This document shows, piece by piece, positions 15,968-25,185 of a DNA stretch of 64,000 nucleotides (the stretch's first letter is position 1; each line of letters begins with the position of its first letter). Below the pieces are notes generated by a model. The model worked only from the letters and a program-made list of their open reading frames with translations. It was not told where the DNA came from and ran no database searches. The stretch is from Nesterenkonia sandarakina. Lineage in GTDB: Bacteria; Actinomycetota; Actinomycetes; Actinomycetales; Micrococcaceae. The translations under genes were made by a program, and so were the position numbers. The stretch spans positions 1,054,001 through 1,118,000 of the forward strand of contig NZ_JACCFQ010000001.1 of NCBI RefSeq assembly GCF_013410215.1, in the 5' to 3' direction.

Positions 15968-17359
15968 GTGAACACCAGGGCGAACACCGCAGTGATCGGT
16001 GCCGGCGTGATCGGTCTGCTGACCGCCTGGCAGCTGCGTCTGACCGGTTCTGACGTCACCGTCATCTCTCCGAGCATCGCCCAGGACGCCTCCTGGGCCG
16101 CCGCCGGCATGCTCGCCCCGATCAGTGAGGTCCAATACGGTCAGGACGATCTCTGGCCGATCATGACCGCGTCCCGTGCGGAGTACCCGCAGTTCCTCGC
16201 CACGCTCTCCCGCGCCACTGACGTGCCCACCGGCTATCGCGGGAACGGCACGCTGCTCATCGCCGCCGACCGCTCCGACCGTGACGCCGTGGCCGAGCTG
16301 GCAGTGCTCCAGCGCGAGCACGGCATGGAGGTCACCGCACTGACCAGCTCCACGTTGCGCCGTCGTGAGCCGGGCCTCGCCCCGGGGCTCTCCAAGGGAT
16401 GGGATGTCCCCAGCGATCACCAGATCGATCCGCGCCAGCTCGTCGCCGCCGCCCGCGCCGCCCTTGAGGCGGAGCTGGACGCGCAGCAGTTCCCCGAGGC
16501 CGGAGCCCCGGTCCGATGGCTCACCGCCACGGTCACCGCCGTCGAGGAGTCCGCTGTCGAGGAGTCCGCTGCCGCAGCCCCGCCCGGGGAGCGCGGAAGA
16601 CCGGCGCGGCGCTTCAGCGTCACCACCGACGACGGCGCGGCGCACCGCTTCGACTCCGTGCTGCTCATCCCCGGGCTCGGCTACCCCGAGATCACCGGGC
16701 TTCCAGAGACCTGCCCGCTGGATCTGCGTCCGATCCACGGGGATGTGCTGCGCCTGCAGGTCACCCCGGCCCAGCTGATGCCCGGGGAGTCCCACATCCT
16801 GGACGCGACGGTCCGAGCGAAGGTGAACGGCCGCTCCGTCTACCTGGTCCCGCGCGCCGACGGCGGACTGGTGATCGGCGCCTCCTCCCGGGAGGACGGT
16901 CTCACCGGCACCCACGCCGGATCCGTCCAAGAGCTGCTCACCGACGCCGTCGCCGTGCTCCCAGGGGTCAAGGACATGGAGCTCACCGAGGTCACCACCC
17001 GCGCCCGCCCCGGCACCCCTGACGAGCGGCCCTACCTGGGACAGCTGCGCCCGGGACTGGTGGTCTCCACCGGGTACTCCCGGCACGGAATCCTGCTCGC
17101 CCCGCTGGCCGCCAGGCTCGGTGCCGCGCTGCTGCACGCTGCTCCTCAGGATCTCGCGCCCCAGGATCCCGAGCCCCAGGATCTCGCGCTGCAGGATCCC
17201 GAGCCCCAGGATCCCGCGCTGCAGGATTCCGAACTGCAGAGCCCAGGGCCGTCAGAGCCGTCAGAGCCGCTAGAGTCGACCGGCGACCGGGCCGCCAGGC
17301 TCAGCGCTCAGGACCGCCAGCTGCTGGCGAGCATGCGGCTCACCCGGCACCAGGACTGA
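15968..17359 (+). CDS. thiO: Glycine oxidase ThiO
   Basis: A 463-residue FAD enzyme oxidising glycine to the imine used for the thiazole of thiamine. The dinucleotide motif AVIGAGVIGLLTAWQL begins at residue 8. Also visible are DASWAAAGMLAP, RPIHGDVLRLQ and the C-terminal RPYLGQLRPGLVVSTGYSRHG, all typical of ThiO. The start must be this GTG, because the Rossmann motif begins so early, yet it lies two bases after tRNA-Gly; no Shine-Dalgarno fits except tRNA sequence. After about residue 392 comes a non-catalytic tail of Gln-Asp-rich pentapeptide repeats absent from ordinary ThiO. It heads the thiO-thiS-thiG-thiF cluster. Confidence 0.9.
   Translation: MNTRANTAVIGAGVIGLLTAWQLRLTGSDVTVISPSIAQDASWAAAGMLAPISEVQYGQDDLWPIMTASRAEYPQFLATLSRATDVPTGYRGNGTLLIAADRSDRDAVAELAVLQREHGMEVTALTSSTLRRREPGLAPGLSKGWDVPSDHQIDPRQLVAAARAALEAELDAQQFPEAGAPVRWLTATVTAVEESAVEESAAAAPPGERGRPARRFSVTTDDGAAHRFDSVLLIPGLGYPEITGLPETCPLDLRPIHGDVLRLQVTPAQLMPGESHILDATVRAKVNGRSVYLVPRADGGLVIGASSREDGLTGTHAGSVQELLTDAVAVLPGVKDMELTEVTTRARPGTPDERPYLGQLRPGLVVSTGYSRHGILLAPLAARLGAALLHAAPQDLAPQDPEPQDLALQDPEPQDPALQDSELQSPGPSEPSEPLESTGDRAARLSAQDRQLLASMRLTRHQD
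17144..17248 (+). repeat. 15-bp tandem repeat inside thiO
   Basis: Seven consecutive 15-bp units encode pentapeptides of the form (P/L)QD(L/P/S)(A/E), the last one degenerate. Units alternate CCCCAGGAT and CTGCAGGAT starts. The array encodes a flexible acidic tail and is a likely site of slippage-driven length variation. Confidence 0.85.
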
Positions 17360-17476
17360 CTCACTAGACTGGTCCCGGCCCGCACTCGCTGGCCCGAGGC
17401 CTGCACCGGACCAGGAACACACCTGGCCCACGCCGTGTTGTGCCAAGACCACCCGCACCAGATGACGTGGAGAACC

Positions 17477-17716
17477 ATGCTCACCGTCCGCATCAATGAA
17501 GAACACGTGAAGCTGCCCGAGCAGGCCACGGTGGTGGACGCCGTCGCGCAGACCACCGGGCGCGCCCTGAACCCCGACGGAACCCCCGCCGACGGCGGCA
17601 GGCTCGGCGTCGCCGTCGCGATCGGCGCCGCCGTCGTCCCGCGCAGCCGCTGGGCCGCGACCACCCTGACCGGGGGCGAAGAGATCGAGATCGTCACCGC
17701 CGTGCAAGGCGGCTGA
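17477..17716 (+). CDS. thiS: Sulfur carrier protein ThiS
   Basis: A 79-residue ubiquitin-like protein that carries sulfur as a C-terminal thiocarboxylate for thiazole synthesis. It ends in the obligatory Gly-Gly (VTAVQGG), and the beta-grasp pattern (MLTVRINEEHVKLPEQATV, later LTGGEEIEIVTAV) is clear. ATG 17477 follows GTGGAG. TAGACT at 17365-17370 may start a separate transcript. It is somewhat longer than enteric ThiS because of an extra loop, ALNPDGTPADGGRLG. The thiG start follows twelve bases later. Confidence 0.92.
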   Translation: MLTVRINEEHVKLPEQATVVDAVAQTTGRALNPDGTPADGGRLGVAVAIGAAVVPRSRWAATTLTGGEEIEIVTAVQGG

Positions 17717-18538
<822 letters not shown>

Positions 18539-18551
18539 GGAAGCTGCCACG

Positions 18552-19793
18552 ATGAATGATCTCTCCCAGTTCTCCCGCACCCAGATGGAACGGTTCCAGC
18601 GGCACTTCTCCCTCGACGGCTTCGGCATCGAGGCCCAGGCGAAGCTGCTGAACTCCCGGGTGGTGGTCATCGGCGCCGGGGGTCTCGGCGCACCGATCCT
18701 GACCTACCTGGCCGCCGCCGGGGTCGGCACCATCGAGGTGATCGACCACGACGTCGTCGACCGCTCCAACCTGCACCGCCAGGTGATCCACTCCGAGACC
18801 AGCATCGGTGAGCCCAAGACTGCCTCCGCCGCTGCGGCGATGCGCGGACTCCACCCCGAGGTGGTCATCCACGAACACCGGGAACCGATCACCGCCGCCA
18901 ACGCCTTGGAACACATCGCCGAGGCGGACATCGTGGTGGACGGCTCGGACAACTTCGCGACCCGCTACGTGGTCGCCGATGCCTGCGAGATCGCGGGAAA
19001 GCCCATGGTCTCCGGCTCGATCCTGCGCTTCGCCGGGCAGGTCAGCCTGTTCTGGGCCGGACACGGACCCACCTACCGCGACCTCTACCCCGAAGCCCCC
19101 GACGCCGGGGAGGTCCCCACCTGCGCCCAGGCCGGCGTGCTCGGCGTGCTGCCCGGGGTGATCGGCTCGATCATGGCCACCGAGACCATCAAGTTCCTCA
19201 CCGGGATCGGTCGCAGCCTGCTGGGACGGGTGCTGATCTATGACGCGCTGGACGCCAGCTTCCGCGAGGTCAGCCTGCACCCGGACCCGGATCGAGTCCC
19301 GGTGACCAGCATCGGCGCCGACGTCGCCGGACTGGGCGGGTTCAGCCCCGAGGCTCCCGCGGCTGCACCGCACCCTGCGGATGAAACGTCACCGGCGGCC
19401 GAACCGCACCCGGTCCCGGAATCCGGCCCGGACGCCGTCGAGGACCTCGACTTCAACCCCTTCACCGGGGACCCCAAGCTGGCCGATGAGCTCACACCCC
19501 GGGAGCTCCGGACCCTCATGGAGGCTGGGCGCATCGGAGGCATAGTGGACGTCCGGGAGCCCTGGGAGCACCAGCTGGGCACCATCGAAGGTGCGGTGAA
19601 CATCCCGCTGGGGACTCTGCACCAGGACGACGCCGGGGTCGCCGGTCTCGACGCCGGCGCGGAGAAGCCCGTGGTGCTCTACTGCAAGGTCGGGGTCCGC
19701 TCCCGGCAGGCGCTGGAAGTGCTGCGCCAGCGCCACCCGCAGGCGCAGCTGCGCAACCTCATCGGAGGCTACGAACTTTATAAACAGCTCTGA
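18552..19793 (+). CDS. thiF: ThiF/MoeB-type adenylyltransferase fused to rhodanese
   Basis: A 413-residue E1-like enzyme that adenylates the C-terminus of ThiS (and possibly of MoaD). The N-terminal domain has VVVIGAGGLGAPILTYLA, DHDVVDRSNLHRQV, the catalytic region VPTCAQAGVLGVLPGVIG, and ATETIKFLTG. After an Ala/Pro/Glu-rich linker (about 265-295), residues 315-413 form a rhodanese domain with the active Cys in VLYCKVGVRSRQALE. Such MoeZ-like fusions both activate the carrier and deliver the sulfur. It begins thirteen bases after thiG. Dual use for molybdopterin is possible; no moa genes are nearby. Confidence 0.9.
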   Translation: MNDLSQFSRTQMERFQRHFSLDGFGIEAQAKLLNSRVVVIGAGGLGAPILTYLAAAGVGTIEVIDHDVVDRSNLHRQVIHSETSIGEPKTASAAAAMRGLHPEVVIHEHREPITAANALEHIAEADIVVDGSDNFATRYVVADACEIAGKPMVSGSILRFAGQVSLFWAGHGPTYRDLYPEAPDAGEVPTCAQAGVLGVLPGVIGSIMATETIKFLTGIGRSLLGRVLIYDALDASFREVSLHPDPDRVPVTSIGADVAGLGGFSPEAPAAAPHPADETSPAAEPHPVPESGPDAVEDLDFNPFTGDPKLADELTPRELRTLMEAGRIGGIVDVREPWEHQLGTIEGAVNIPLGTLHQDDAGVAGLDAGAEKPVVLYCKVGVRSRQALEVLRQRHPQAQLRNLIGGYELYKQL

Positions 19794-19809
19794 GCCTCGC
19801 GGGGTGCGG

Positions 19810-19815
19810 TAGTTT
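19810..19815 (+). promoter_or_regulatory. -10 element of a probable leaderless promoter
   Basis: TAGTTT ends six bases before the GTG of the PfkB kinase gene, matching the leaderless spacing seen elsewhere. No Shine-Dalgarno is present in the intervening GGGGTGAG-like sequence at a usable distance. Confidence 0.45.
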
Positions 19816-19821
19816 AGTGGG

Positions 19822-20814
19822 GTGAGTGCATACCTGGCGGTCATCGGTGAATGCTTGGTAGATGTCGTCCATTCGGAGACATCTGCCCCCAAGGCGCACG
19901 TCGGGGGATCGCCGTTCAACGTCGCGGTCGGGCTCGCCCGGCTGGAGCACGACGTGGTCTTCGCCGGTCGCCGCGGGGACGATGACTACGGACGGATGAT
20001 CGCGCGCAGTCTGCGCGCCCAGGGCATCACCGCCCTGCTCGACGCCGACGCCTCCCCGACCTCCGTCGCTCGGGCCACCCTGGACCCCACCGGGCAGGCC
20101 AGCTACGAGTTCACCCTGGACTGGACGCTTCCCAGCGCCGCCGAACTGGAGCAGAAGTTCTGCGACCTGGCCCGGGAGGCGAAGCCCGACGCCGCGGCAG
20201 AGGCTGCCCCCGAGTCCGGCCCGCTGGAGCACCTGCACACCGGGTCGATCGGGGCCATGCTCCAGCCCGGCGCCGAGACGGTCAAGGGCGTGCTGGACCG
20301 GGCACGGACGGTCGCGACCATCTCCTATGACCCGAACTACCGCCCCACGCTGGTGCCCAACCGCGAGGAGGCCCGCCGCCAGGCCGAGGAGTTCATCGCC
20401 CGGGCCGACGTCATCCAGGCCTCCACCGATGATCTGGACCTGCTCTACCCCGAGCGCAGCCACCGCGAGACCATGGAGGCCTGGCTCGAGATGGGCCCCG
20501 CCCTGGTCACCGTGACCCGCGGACCCTCAGGGGCTATGGGACTGACCCGGGCAGGTTTCGCCGAGCAGGAGGCCTTTTCCATCGAAGTGGCCGACACGGT
20601 CGGCGCCGGAGACTCCTTCATGGCCGCCACGCTCTCCACGCTGCGCGGGATGCACCTGCTCGGCGCCTCACGACGAGCCGCGCTGCGCGAGATCAGCACC
20701 GAACAGCTGGGCACCGTGCTGCGCACCGCCGCGCGCGCCGCCGCGATCAACTCCTCGCGATTCGGCGCCCAGCCGCCCACCGCAGAGGAGCTCACCCAGG
20801 CCCTCGAGAGCTGA
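19822..20814 (+). CDS. PfkB family carbohydrate kinase (fructokinase-like)
   Basis: A 330-residue ribokinase-superfamily kinase. Visible are the N-terminal GECLVDVV and HVGGSPFNVAVGLARL signature, the SYDPNYRPTL strand, and the catalytic DTVGAGDSFMAATL with its anion hole and base Asp. The motif set is closest to fructokinases. An insert rich in Ala/Glu at about 115-135 is longer than usual. It starts with GTG directly downstream of a -10-like TAGTTT. The next gene (HAD phosphatase) begins four bases after its stop, so they are cotranscribed. The natural sugar is not shown by context. Confidence 0.85.
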   Translation: MSAYLAVIGECLVDVVHSETSAPKAHVGGSPFNVAVGLARLEHDVVFAGRRGDDDYGRMIARSLRAQGITALLDADASPTSVARATLDPTGQASYEFTLDWTLPSAAELEQKFCDLAREAKPDAAAEAAPESGPLEHLHTGSIGAMLQPGAETVKGVLDRARTVATISYDPNYRPTLVPNREEARRQAEEFIARADVIQASTDDLDLLYPERSHRETMEAWLEMGPALVTVTRGPSGAMGLTRAGFAEQEAFSIEVADTVGAGDSFMAATLSTLRGMHLLGASRRAALREISTEQLGTVLRTAARAAAINSSRFGAQPPTAEELTQALES

Positions 20815-20818
20815 GCCG

Positions 20819-21775
20819 ATGACCGAGCTCTCCTCCCGCGCCCCCGTCCCTTCGCTCGCCGCAGGCCCGGTCCACCTGATCGCCAGCGATATCGACGGGA
20901 CCATCCTCAGCTACACCCACACCCACTCCGGCTCCGTCTCGACCCGCACCGTCGACGCCTTCCAGGCGGCCCAGGCGGCCGGGGTCCAGGTCGTGCTGGT
21001 CACCGGCAGGCCGGTGCGCTGGCTCAAGCACATCAGCCAGACCCTCGGCGCCCTGGGCACCGTGATCGCCTCCAACGGTGCGGTGATCTATGACCTCGCC
21101 GCGGACCGGCTGATCCACGAGTCCGCGCTGAACGCCGAGGCGCTGTTCAGCGTGAAGGACATGATCGCCCAGATCGATCCGCAAGCCTCCTTCGCCGCAG
21201 AGACCCTGCAGCACCTGCACATGGAGGAGCCCTTCATCGCCGGCTCGCTGTTCTTCGAGGAGGACCGCCGCCGGGCCGCCGGCGTCACGGAGGAGGACCT
21301 GCGTCTCGGGCCCCTGGATGAGACCCTGGAACGTGACGGGCTCACCGACGCGGCGCAGACCCCGGGCAGCGATGTCACCAGCGCCCATGTCACCGACCGG
21401 GTGGTCAAACTGCTGTGCAAGACCGACACCATGGCCCCGGATGAGTTCCTCGGCCGGGTCCAGGAAAAGGTCGGCGACCTGCTCACCGTCACGCACTCGG
21501 CACCGGGGATCAGTCTGCTGGAGCTCTCCGCCCCCGGGGTGAACAAGGCCGCCGGCCTGGCCCGCTACGCCGCGTCCCTGGAGATCGAGCGGGAACGCGT
21601 GATCGCCTTCGGGGACATGCCCAATGACATCGAGATGCTGCGCTGGGCCGGGACCTCCTGGGCCGTCGGATCCGCCCATCCGCTGGCCCGTACGGCCGCG
21701 AACCACACCGCAGCCTCCTGCGACGAGGACGGCGTCGCGCAGGTGATCGAGAAGCTGCTCGCCGGGGAGCTCTAG
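20819..21775 (+). CDS. HAD-superfamily Cof-type phosphatase
   Basis: A 318-residue haloacid-dehalogenase phosphatase of subfamily IIB. The nucleophile motif is LIASDIDGTILSY near residue 20, motif II is VLVTGRPVRWL, the lysine region is GVNKAAGLARYA, and motif III/IV is VIAFGDMPNDIEML. The cap domain lies between motifs II and III. Cof enzymes dephosphorylate sugar phosphates, FMN or pyridoxal phosphate. Its tight spacing to the PfkB kinase and to the downstream phosphodiesterase remnant suggests a small sugar/glycerol-phosphate housekeeping operon. The specific substrate is unknown. Confidence 0.87.
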   Translation: MTELSSRAPVPSLAAGPVHLIASDIDGTILSYTHTHSGSVSTRTVDAFQAAQAAGVQVVLVTGRPVRWLKHISQTLGALGTVIASNGAVIYDLAADRLIHESALNAEALFSVKDMIAQIDPQASFAAETLQHLHMEEPFIAGSLFFEEDRRRAAGVTEEDLRLGPLDETLERDGLTDAAQTPGSDVTSAHVTDRVVKLLCKTDTMAPDEFLGRVQEKVGDLLTVTHSAPGISLLELSAPGVNKAAGLARYAASLEIERERVIAFGDMPNDIEMLRWAGTSWAVGSAHPLARTAANHTAASCDEDGVAQVIEKLLAGEL

Positions 21776-22542
21776 ATGACCCGGCCCTACCGTAGGCACC
21801 CCTACCGGGACGTGGCGTACCTGCTGAACACCCGCCCGGGCCCGCTGCACCACCGGCCTCTGGCCTTCGCCCACCGAGGCGCGGATCCGCGCCGGGAGAA
21901 CACCATGGGCGCCTTCCGCCGGGCGGTGGAGCTGGGATACCGCTACCTCGAGGTCGACGTGCGCACCTGCGCCGACGGGACCCTGGTGGTCTTCCACGAC
22001 GAAGAGCTTGATCGCACCACCACCGGCAGCGGCCCCGTGAGCGAGAAGACCTGGGAAGAGCTCGCCGGGCTGCGCGTCGGCGCCGAAGACGAGCTGGCCG
22101 AACCGATGGTGCGCTTCGAGGAGCTGCTGAGCGCCTTCGAAGACGTGCACCTCAACGTGGACCTCAAGGACGCGGCCGCGGTGGGAGAGTTCGTGCGGCT
22201 CATCGAGAAGCATCAGGCGCATGACCGGGTGCTCGCCGCGAGCTTCAACGATGCCCGCCGGCACCACGTGCAGAGTCGGCTCACCCGGCCGATCGCGACC
22301 TCGGGCGCCTCACCGAGATCGACTGTGTCCAGGTCCCGATCTCCCAGGGCAGGCTTCGCGTCGTGACGCCACGCTTCGTGCAGCGCTGTCACCGGGCGGG
22401 GCTGCAGGTCCACGTGTGGGTGGTGGACGATCCCCGTCAGATGCACGAGCTGCTGGACATGGGAGTGGACGGTCTGATGACCGACGACGCCGAGGCGCTC
22501 GCCGAGGTCATGCGAGAACGCTCCGTCTGGCCGCAGCGCTGA
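21776..22542 (+). pseudogene. Glycerophosphodiester phosphodiesterase, frameshifted with internal deletion
   Basis: The first 177 codons encode a clear GDPD: LAFAHRGADPRRENTMGAF, YLEVDVRTCADGTLVVFHDE and HLNVDLKD are the catalytic strands. After the IATSG codons (about 22300) this frame runs into a Ser/Arg-rich nonsense tail and stops at 22366. The family C-terminus (VQVPISQGRLRVVTPRF, HVWVVDDP, MGVDGLMTDDA) continues in another frame from about 22302 to the TGA at 22542. Only about a dozen bases join the halves, where homologues normally have some 25-35 residues, so a deletion plus frameshift is likely. It directly follows the HAD phosphatase stop. Loss of function or a sequence error both fit. 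Confidence 0.75.
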
Positions 22543-22558
22543 GCCGGGCGAGGAAGTC

Positions 22559-23107
22559 GTGACCGCCCGGGGTGCTCAGTCCCGGGGTGCTGAGTCCCGA
22601 GGACTGCGATTGTGGGGGGTCGTGAAGCTGCTGCTGGGCGGGGTGAGCGTCGGCTCCGCCCTCGAGCTCCTCGGGGTCCCGGCAGGGATGCTGATCGGAA
22701 GCATCATCGGATCGGCGTTGGTCAACCAACCCTGGACCCGCCGGATGAAACCGACGCGACTGCCGATCCTGGCACGCCAGATCGGTCTGGTCACCGTCGG
22801 TCTCGCCGCAGGGGTCCTGCTCACCGTGGATTCGCTGCTGAACACCGCGGCGATCGCCCTGCCCGTCGTGCTGGCCTATCTGGGTCTGACCGCGCTGAAC
22901 CTGATCTTCATCACGGTGCTGATGTCGCGCTACCAGGTGGACCCGGTCACCGCAGTGCTGGCGGTGACTCCGGGAGGGCTCGCCGAGGTGACCTCGATCG
23001 CGATCGACAAGGGCGCGCAGGTCGCGGTGGTGCTCAGCGTCCACGCGGTCCGGCTCTTCTCCCTGGTGCTGGTGATCCTGCCGATCCTGCTGCTGGTGCT
23101 CTCATGA
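22559..23107 (+). CDS. AbrB-type membrane protein, first half
   Basis: A 182-residue membrane protein with about five helices. It contains the AbrB duplication signature (GVPAGMLIGSIIGSALVN and later AVLAVTPGGLAEVTSIAI), found in the family once labelled ammonia-monooxygenase/AbrB. Most members carry two such repeats in one chain of about 350 residues; here each repeat is a separate gene. GTG 22559 has AGGAAG upstream. It ends fourteen bases before its partner. The family is of unknown function and often sits near tripartite tricarboxylate transporters, as it does here (tctA is convergent 600 bp away). Confidence 0.78.
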   Translation: MTARGAQSRGAESRGLRLWGVVKLLLGGVSVGSALELLGVPAGMLIGSIIGSALVNQPWTRRMKPTRLPILARQIGLVTVGLAAGVLLTVDSLLNTAAIALPVVLAYLGLTALNLIFITVLMSRYQVDPVTAVLAVTPGGLAEVTSIAIDKGAQVAVVLSVHAVRLFSLVLVILPILLLVLS

Positions 23108-23120
23108 GGACGGTGACCCG

Positions 23121-23669
23121 ATGACGGAGCTGCCCGCACTGCTCGCGGTGATCGCCGGGTCCGCCGCCGCCGCGCTGATCTTCCGCGGCTGTCGGATCCC
23201 GCTGTGGCCGATCACCGGCGGTCTGGTGGGAGCCGCTGCCGTGAACCTCGGTTTCGGCCTGGCGGTGCAGGTCCCGGATCTGATCGTGCTCTTCGCCCAG
23301 CTGCTGGTGGGCACGGCCATTGGCGCCACGATCGCCCCGGACACCTTCGCCCAGTTCAGACGCTTCCTCGCCCCCGGCACCCTGGCCGTCGCGGCCGTCC
23401 TCGCGGCGGGTGTGCTCTTCGGTTGGATGTTCGCGGTGCTAGGCATCCTCGACCCGGCGGAGGCGATGCTCTCGCTGATGCCAGGCGGTGTGGGGGAGAT
23501 GGTGACCGCCGGGGTGGCACTGGGCCATGACGGCGCGGTGATCATCGGTGCTCATATGGTGCGGCTCTTCACCGTGCTGCTCAGCCTTCCCCTGGTGCTC
23601 TGGGCCGCCGTGCGGATCCAGCGACGCTGGGTCACCGGGCAGGACGGGCCCGAGCCGGACCCGTCCTAA
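23121..23669 (+). CDS. AbrB-type membrane protein, second half
   Basis: A 182-residue membrane protein that repeats the architecture of the preceding gene: CRIPLWPITGGLVGAAAVN corresponds to the first gene's GVPAGMLIGSIIG segment, and EAMLSLMPGGVGEMVTAGVA corresponds to its PGGLAEVTSIA segment. A pore-like hydrophobic core of five helices ends in a basic/acidic tail. The two genes together equal one normal AbrB-family protein, so the products probably form a heterodimer. It ends nine bases from the convergent tctA stop. No function can be assigned from sequence. Confidence 0.78.
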   Translation: MTELPALLAVIAGSAAAALIFRGCRIPLWPITGGLVGAAAVNLGFGLAVQVPDLIVLFAQLLVGTAIGATIAPDTFAQFRRFLAPGTLAVAAVLAAGVLFGWMFAVLGILDPAEAMLSLMPGGVGEMVTAGVALGHDGAVIIGAHMVRLFTVLLSLPLVLWAAVRIQRRWVTGQDGPEPDPS

Positions 23670-23678
23670 CCCACCGGT

Positions 23679-25184
23679 TCAGATGTCCTGGCGACTGCGC
23701 TTGCGCACCGCGGCACGCACGGTGAACGCCAGCACCAGGGCCAGCAGACCGTAGATGAACAAGGTGATCGGACTGTCGATCAGTGCCGCGTAGTCGCCGT
23801 CGGAGGACAGCAGGGCGTCTCGGATGGAGGTCTCGGCCAGGGGCCCCAGCACCATGCCGATCATCAGCGGGGCCAGGGGATAGCCGTAGCGTCGCATCCC
23901 GAAGCCGAGCACGCCGATGCCCAGCAGCAGCAGCAGGTCGAAGACCCGCCCCGAGGTGGCGAAGACCCCCAGCCCGCAGAACAAGGTGATGCCGGCGTAG
24001 AGATAGGGCTGCGGGATCAGCAGCAGCTTCGACCACAGCTGCGCGAAGGGCAGGTTGATGATCAGCAGCACCACCATGGCGATGAAGAAGCTCGCCAGCA
24101 GCGCCCACACCAGATCGGGGTTGCGGTCGAAGAGCAGCGGCCCCGGCTGCAGGCCGTACTGCCGGAAGGCGGCGAGCATGATCGCCGCGGTCGCCGAGAC
24201 CGGCAGCCCCAGGGCCAGCAGCGCCCCCATGGCCATGCCGGTGGTCGAGTTCCCGGCGGCCTCCGGGGCGGCCAGGCCGCGGATGGCGCCCTTGCCGAAC
24301 ATCGGGAACCTACGCCGCCGGTCCAGTCGGCGCTCCACGTCGTAGGCCATGAAGGTGGGCACCTCGGAGCCGCCTACCGGGATCACGCCGAACGGCAGCC
24401 CGATCGCGGTGCCGCGGCCCCAGGCAGGAGCCGCCTCCTTGAACTCCGCCCACTTCAGCCAGGGCCGCCCGGCGGACCGGGTCTTCAGGTCCCGACGATC
24501 CCGCTGCGCCCGCGAGGCCACGTAGAACACCTCGCCCAGCGCCAGGATCGCCACCGTCACGGTGATCAGAGAGATTCCCTCGAACAGCTGCGGAGCTCCC
24601 ATGGTGAAGCGCTGGGTTCCGGTGACCGCGTCGATGCCCACGGTGGAGATGCCCAGGCCCAGCACCAGCGATGCCAGACCCTTGGGCACCGAGTCGGAGA
24701 CCACCGAAGAGGTCGCGATGAACGCGAACACCGCCAGCGCGAAGTACTCGGCCGGCCCGAAGTAGCGGGAGAGCTCCGCCAAGGTGGGGGCGAAGAACAC
24801 CACGATCGCCGAGGCGATGATCCCGCCGATGAACGCGCCGATGGCCGCCGTGGCCAGCGCCTGGGGTGCCCGCCCGTCCATGGCCATCCGGTGGCCCTCG
24901 AAGGTCGAGGCGATCGCGGAGGCCTGCCCCGGGGTGTTCATCAGGATCGCCATCGTCGAGTCGCCGAAGAGCCCACCGAAGTAGACCCCGGCGAAGAGGA
25001 TGAACGCCGCCGTCGGGTCCAGGGCGAAGGTCATCGGCAGCAGCAGCGCCACCGCCATCGAGGAGCCCAGGCCGGGCATCACGCCCACGGCGGTGCCCAG
25101 CAGACACCCCACCACGACCCAGAGCAGATTCATGGGGGTCAGCGCACCGGCGAACCCCTCCATCAACAGTGACAGTGATTCCAT
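23679..25184 (-). CDS. tctA: Tripartite tricarboxylate transporter large permease TctA
   Basis: A 501-residue permease with about twelve helices. Diagnostic motifs are the repeated GVMPGLGSSMAVALLLPMTF near residue 35 and the GVIPVGGSEVPTFMAYDVER segment near 260, as well as AILMNTPGQASAIASTFEGH and GLAAPEAAGNSTTG, all characteristic of TctA. It starts one base after the tctB stop and is the last gene of the tctC-tctB-tctA operon. It forms the secondary-transport channel of a proton- or sodium-driven importer of tri- or dicarboxylates. Confidence 0.92.
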   Translation of the reverse strand: MESLSLLMEGFAGALTPMNLLWVVVGCLLGTAVGVMPGLGSSMAVALLLPMTFALDPTAAFILFAGVYFGGLFGDSTMAILMNTPGQASAIASTFEGHRMAMDGRAPQALATAAIGAFIGGIIASAIVVFFAPTLAELSRYFGPAEYFALAVFAFIATSSVVSDSVPKGLASLVLGLGISTVGIDAVTGTQRFTMGAPQLFEGISLITVTVAILALGEVFYVASRAQRDRRDLKTRSAGRPWLKWAEFKEAAPAWGRGTAIGLPFGVIPVGGSEVPTFMAYDVERRLDRRRRFPMFGKGAIRGLAAPEAAGNSTTGMAMGALLALGLPVSATAAIMLAAFRQYGLQPGPLLFDRNPDLVWALLASFFIAMVVLLIINLPFAQLWSKLLLIPQPYLYAGITLFCGLGVFATSGRVFDLLLLLGIGVLGFGMRRYGYPLAPLMIGMVLGPLAETSIRDALLSSDGDYAALIDSPITLFIYGLLALVLAFTVRAAVRKRSRQDI

Positions 25185-25185
25185 C

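Noticed and set aside
15689-17137. 482-codon open frame antisense to thiO and tRNA-Gly.
   Set aside because: It crosses the tRNA on the opposite strand, has no family motif and is Gly/Gln-rich shadow coding.
17144-17248. CRISPR-like repetition.
   Set aside because: Units are 15 bp and contiguous without spacers, they are in frame in thiO, and no cas genes are present.
22221-22562. 113-codon open frame over the broken phosphodiesterase.
   Set aside because: It is an Arg-rich out-of-frame reading. The recognisable C-terminal phosphodiesterase motifs lie in a different frame ending at 22542.
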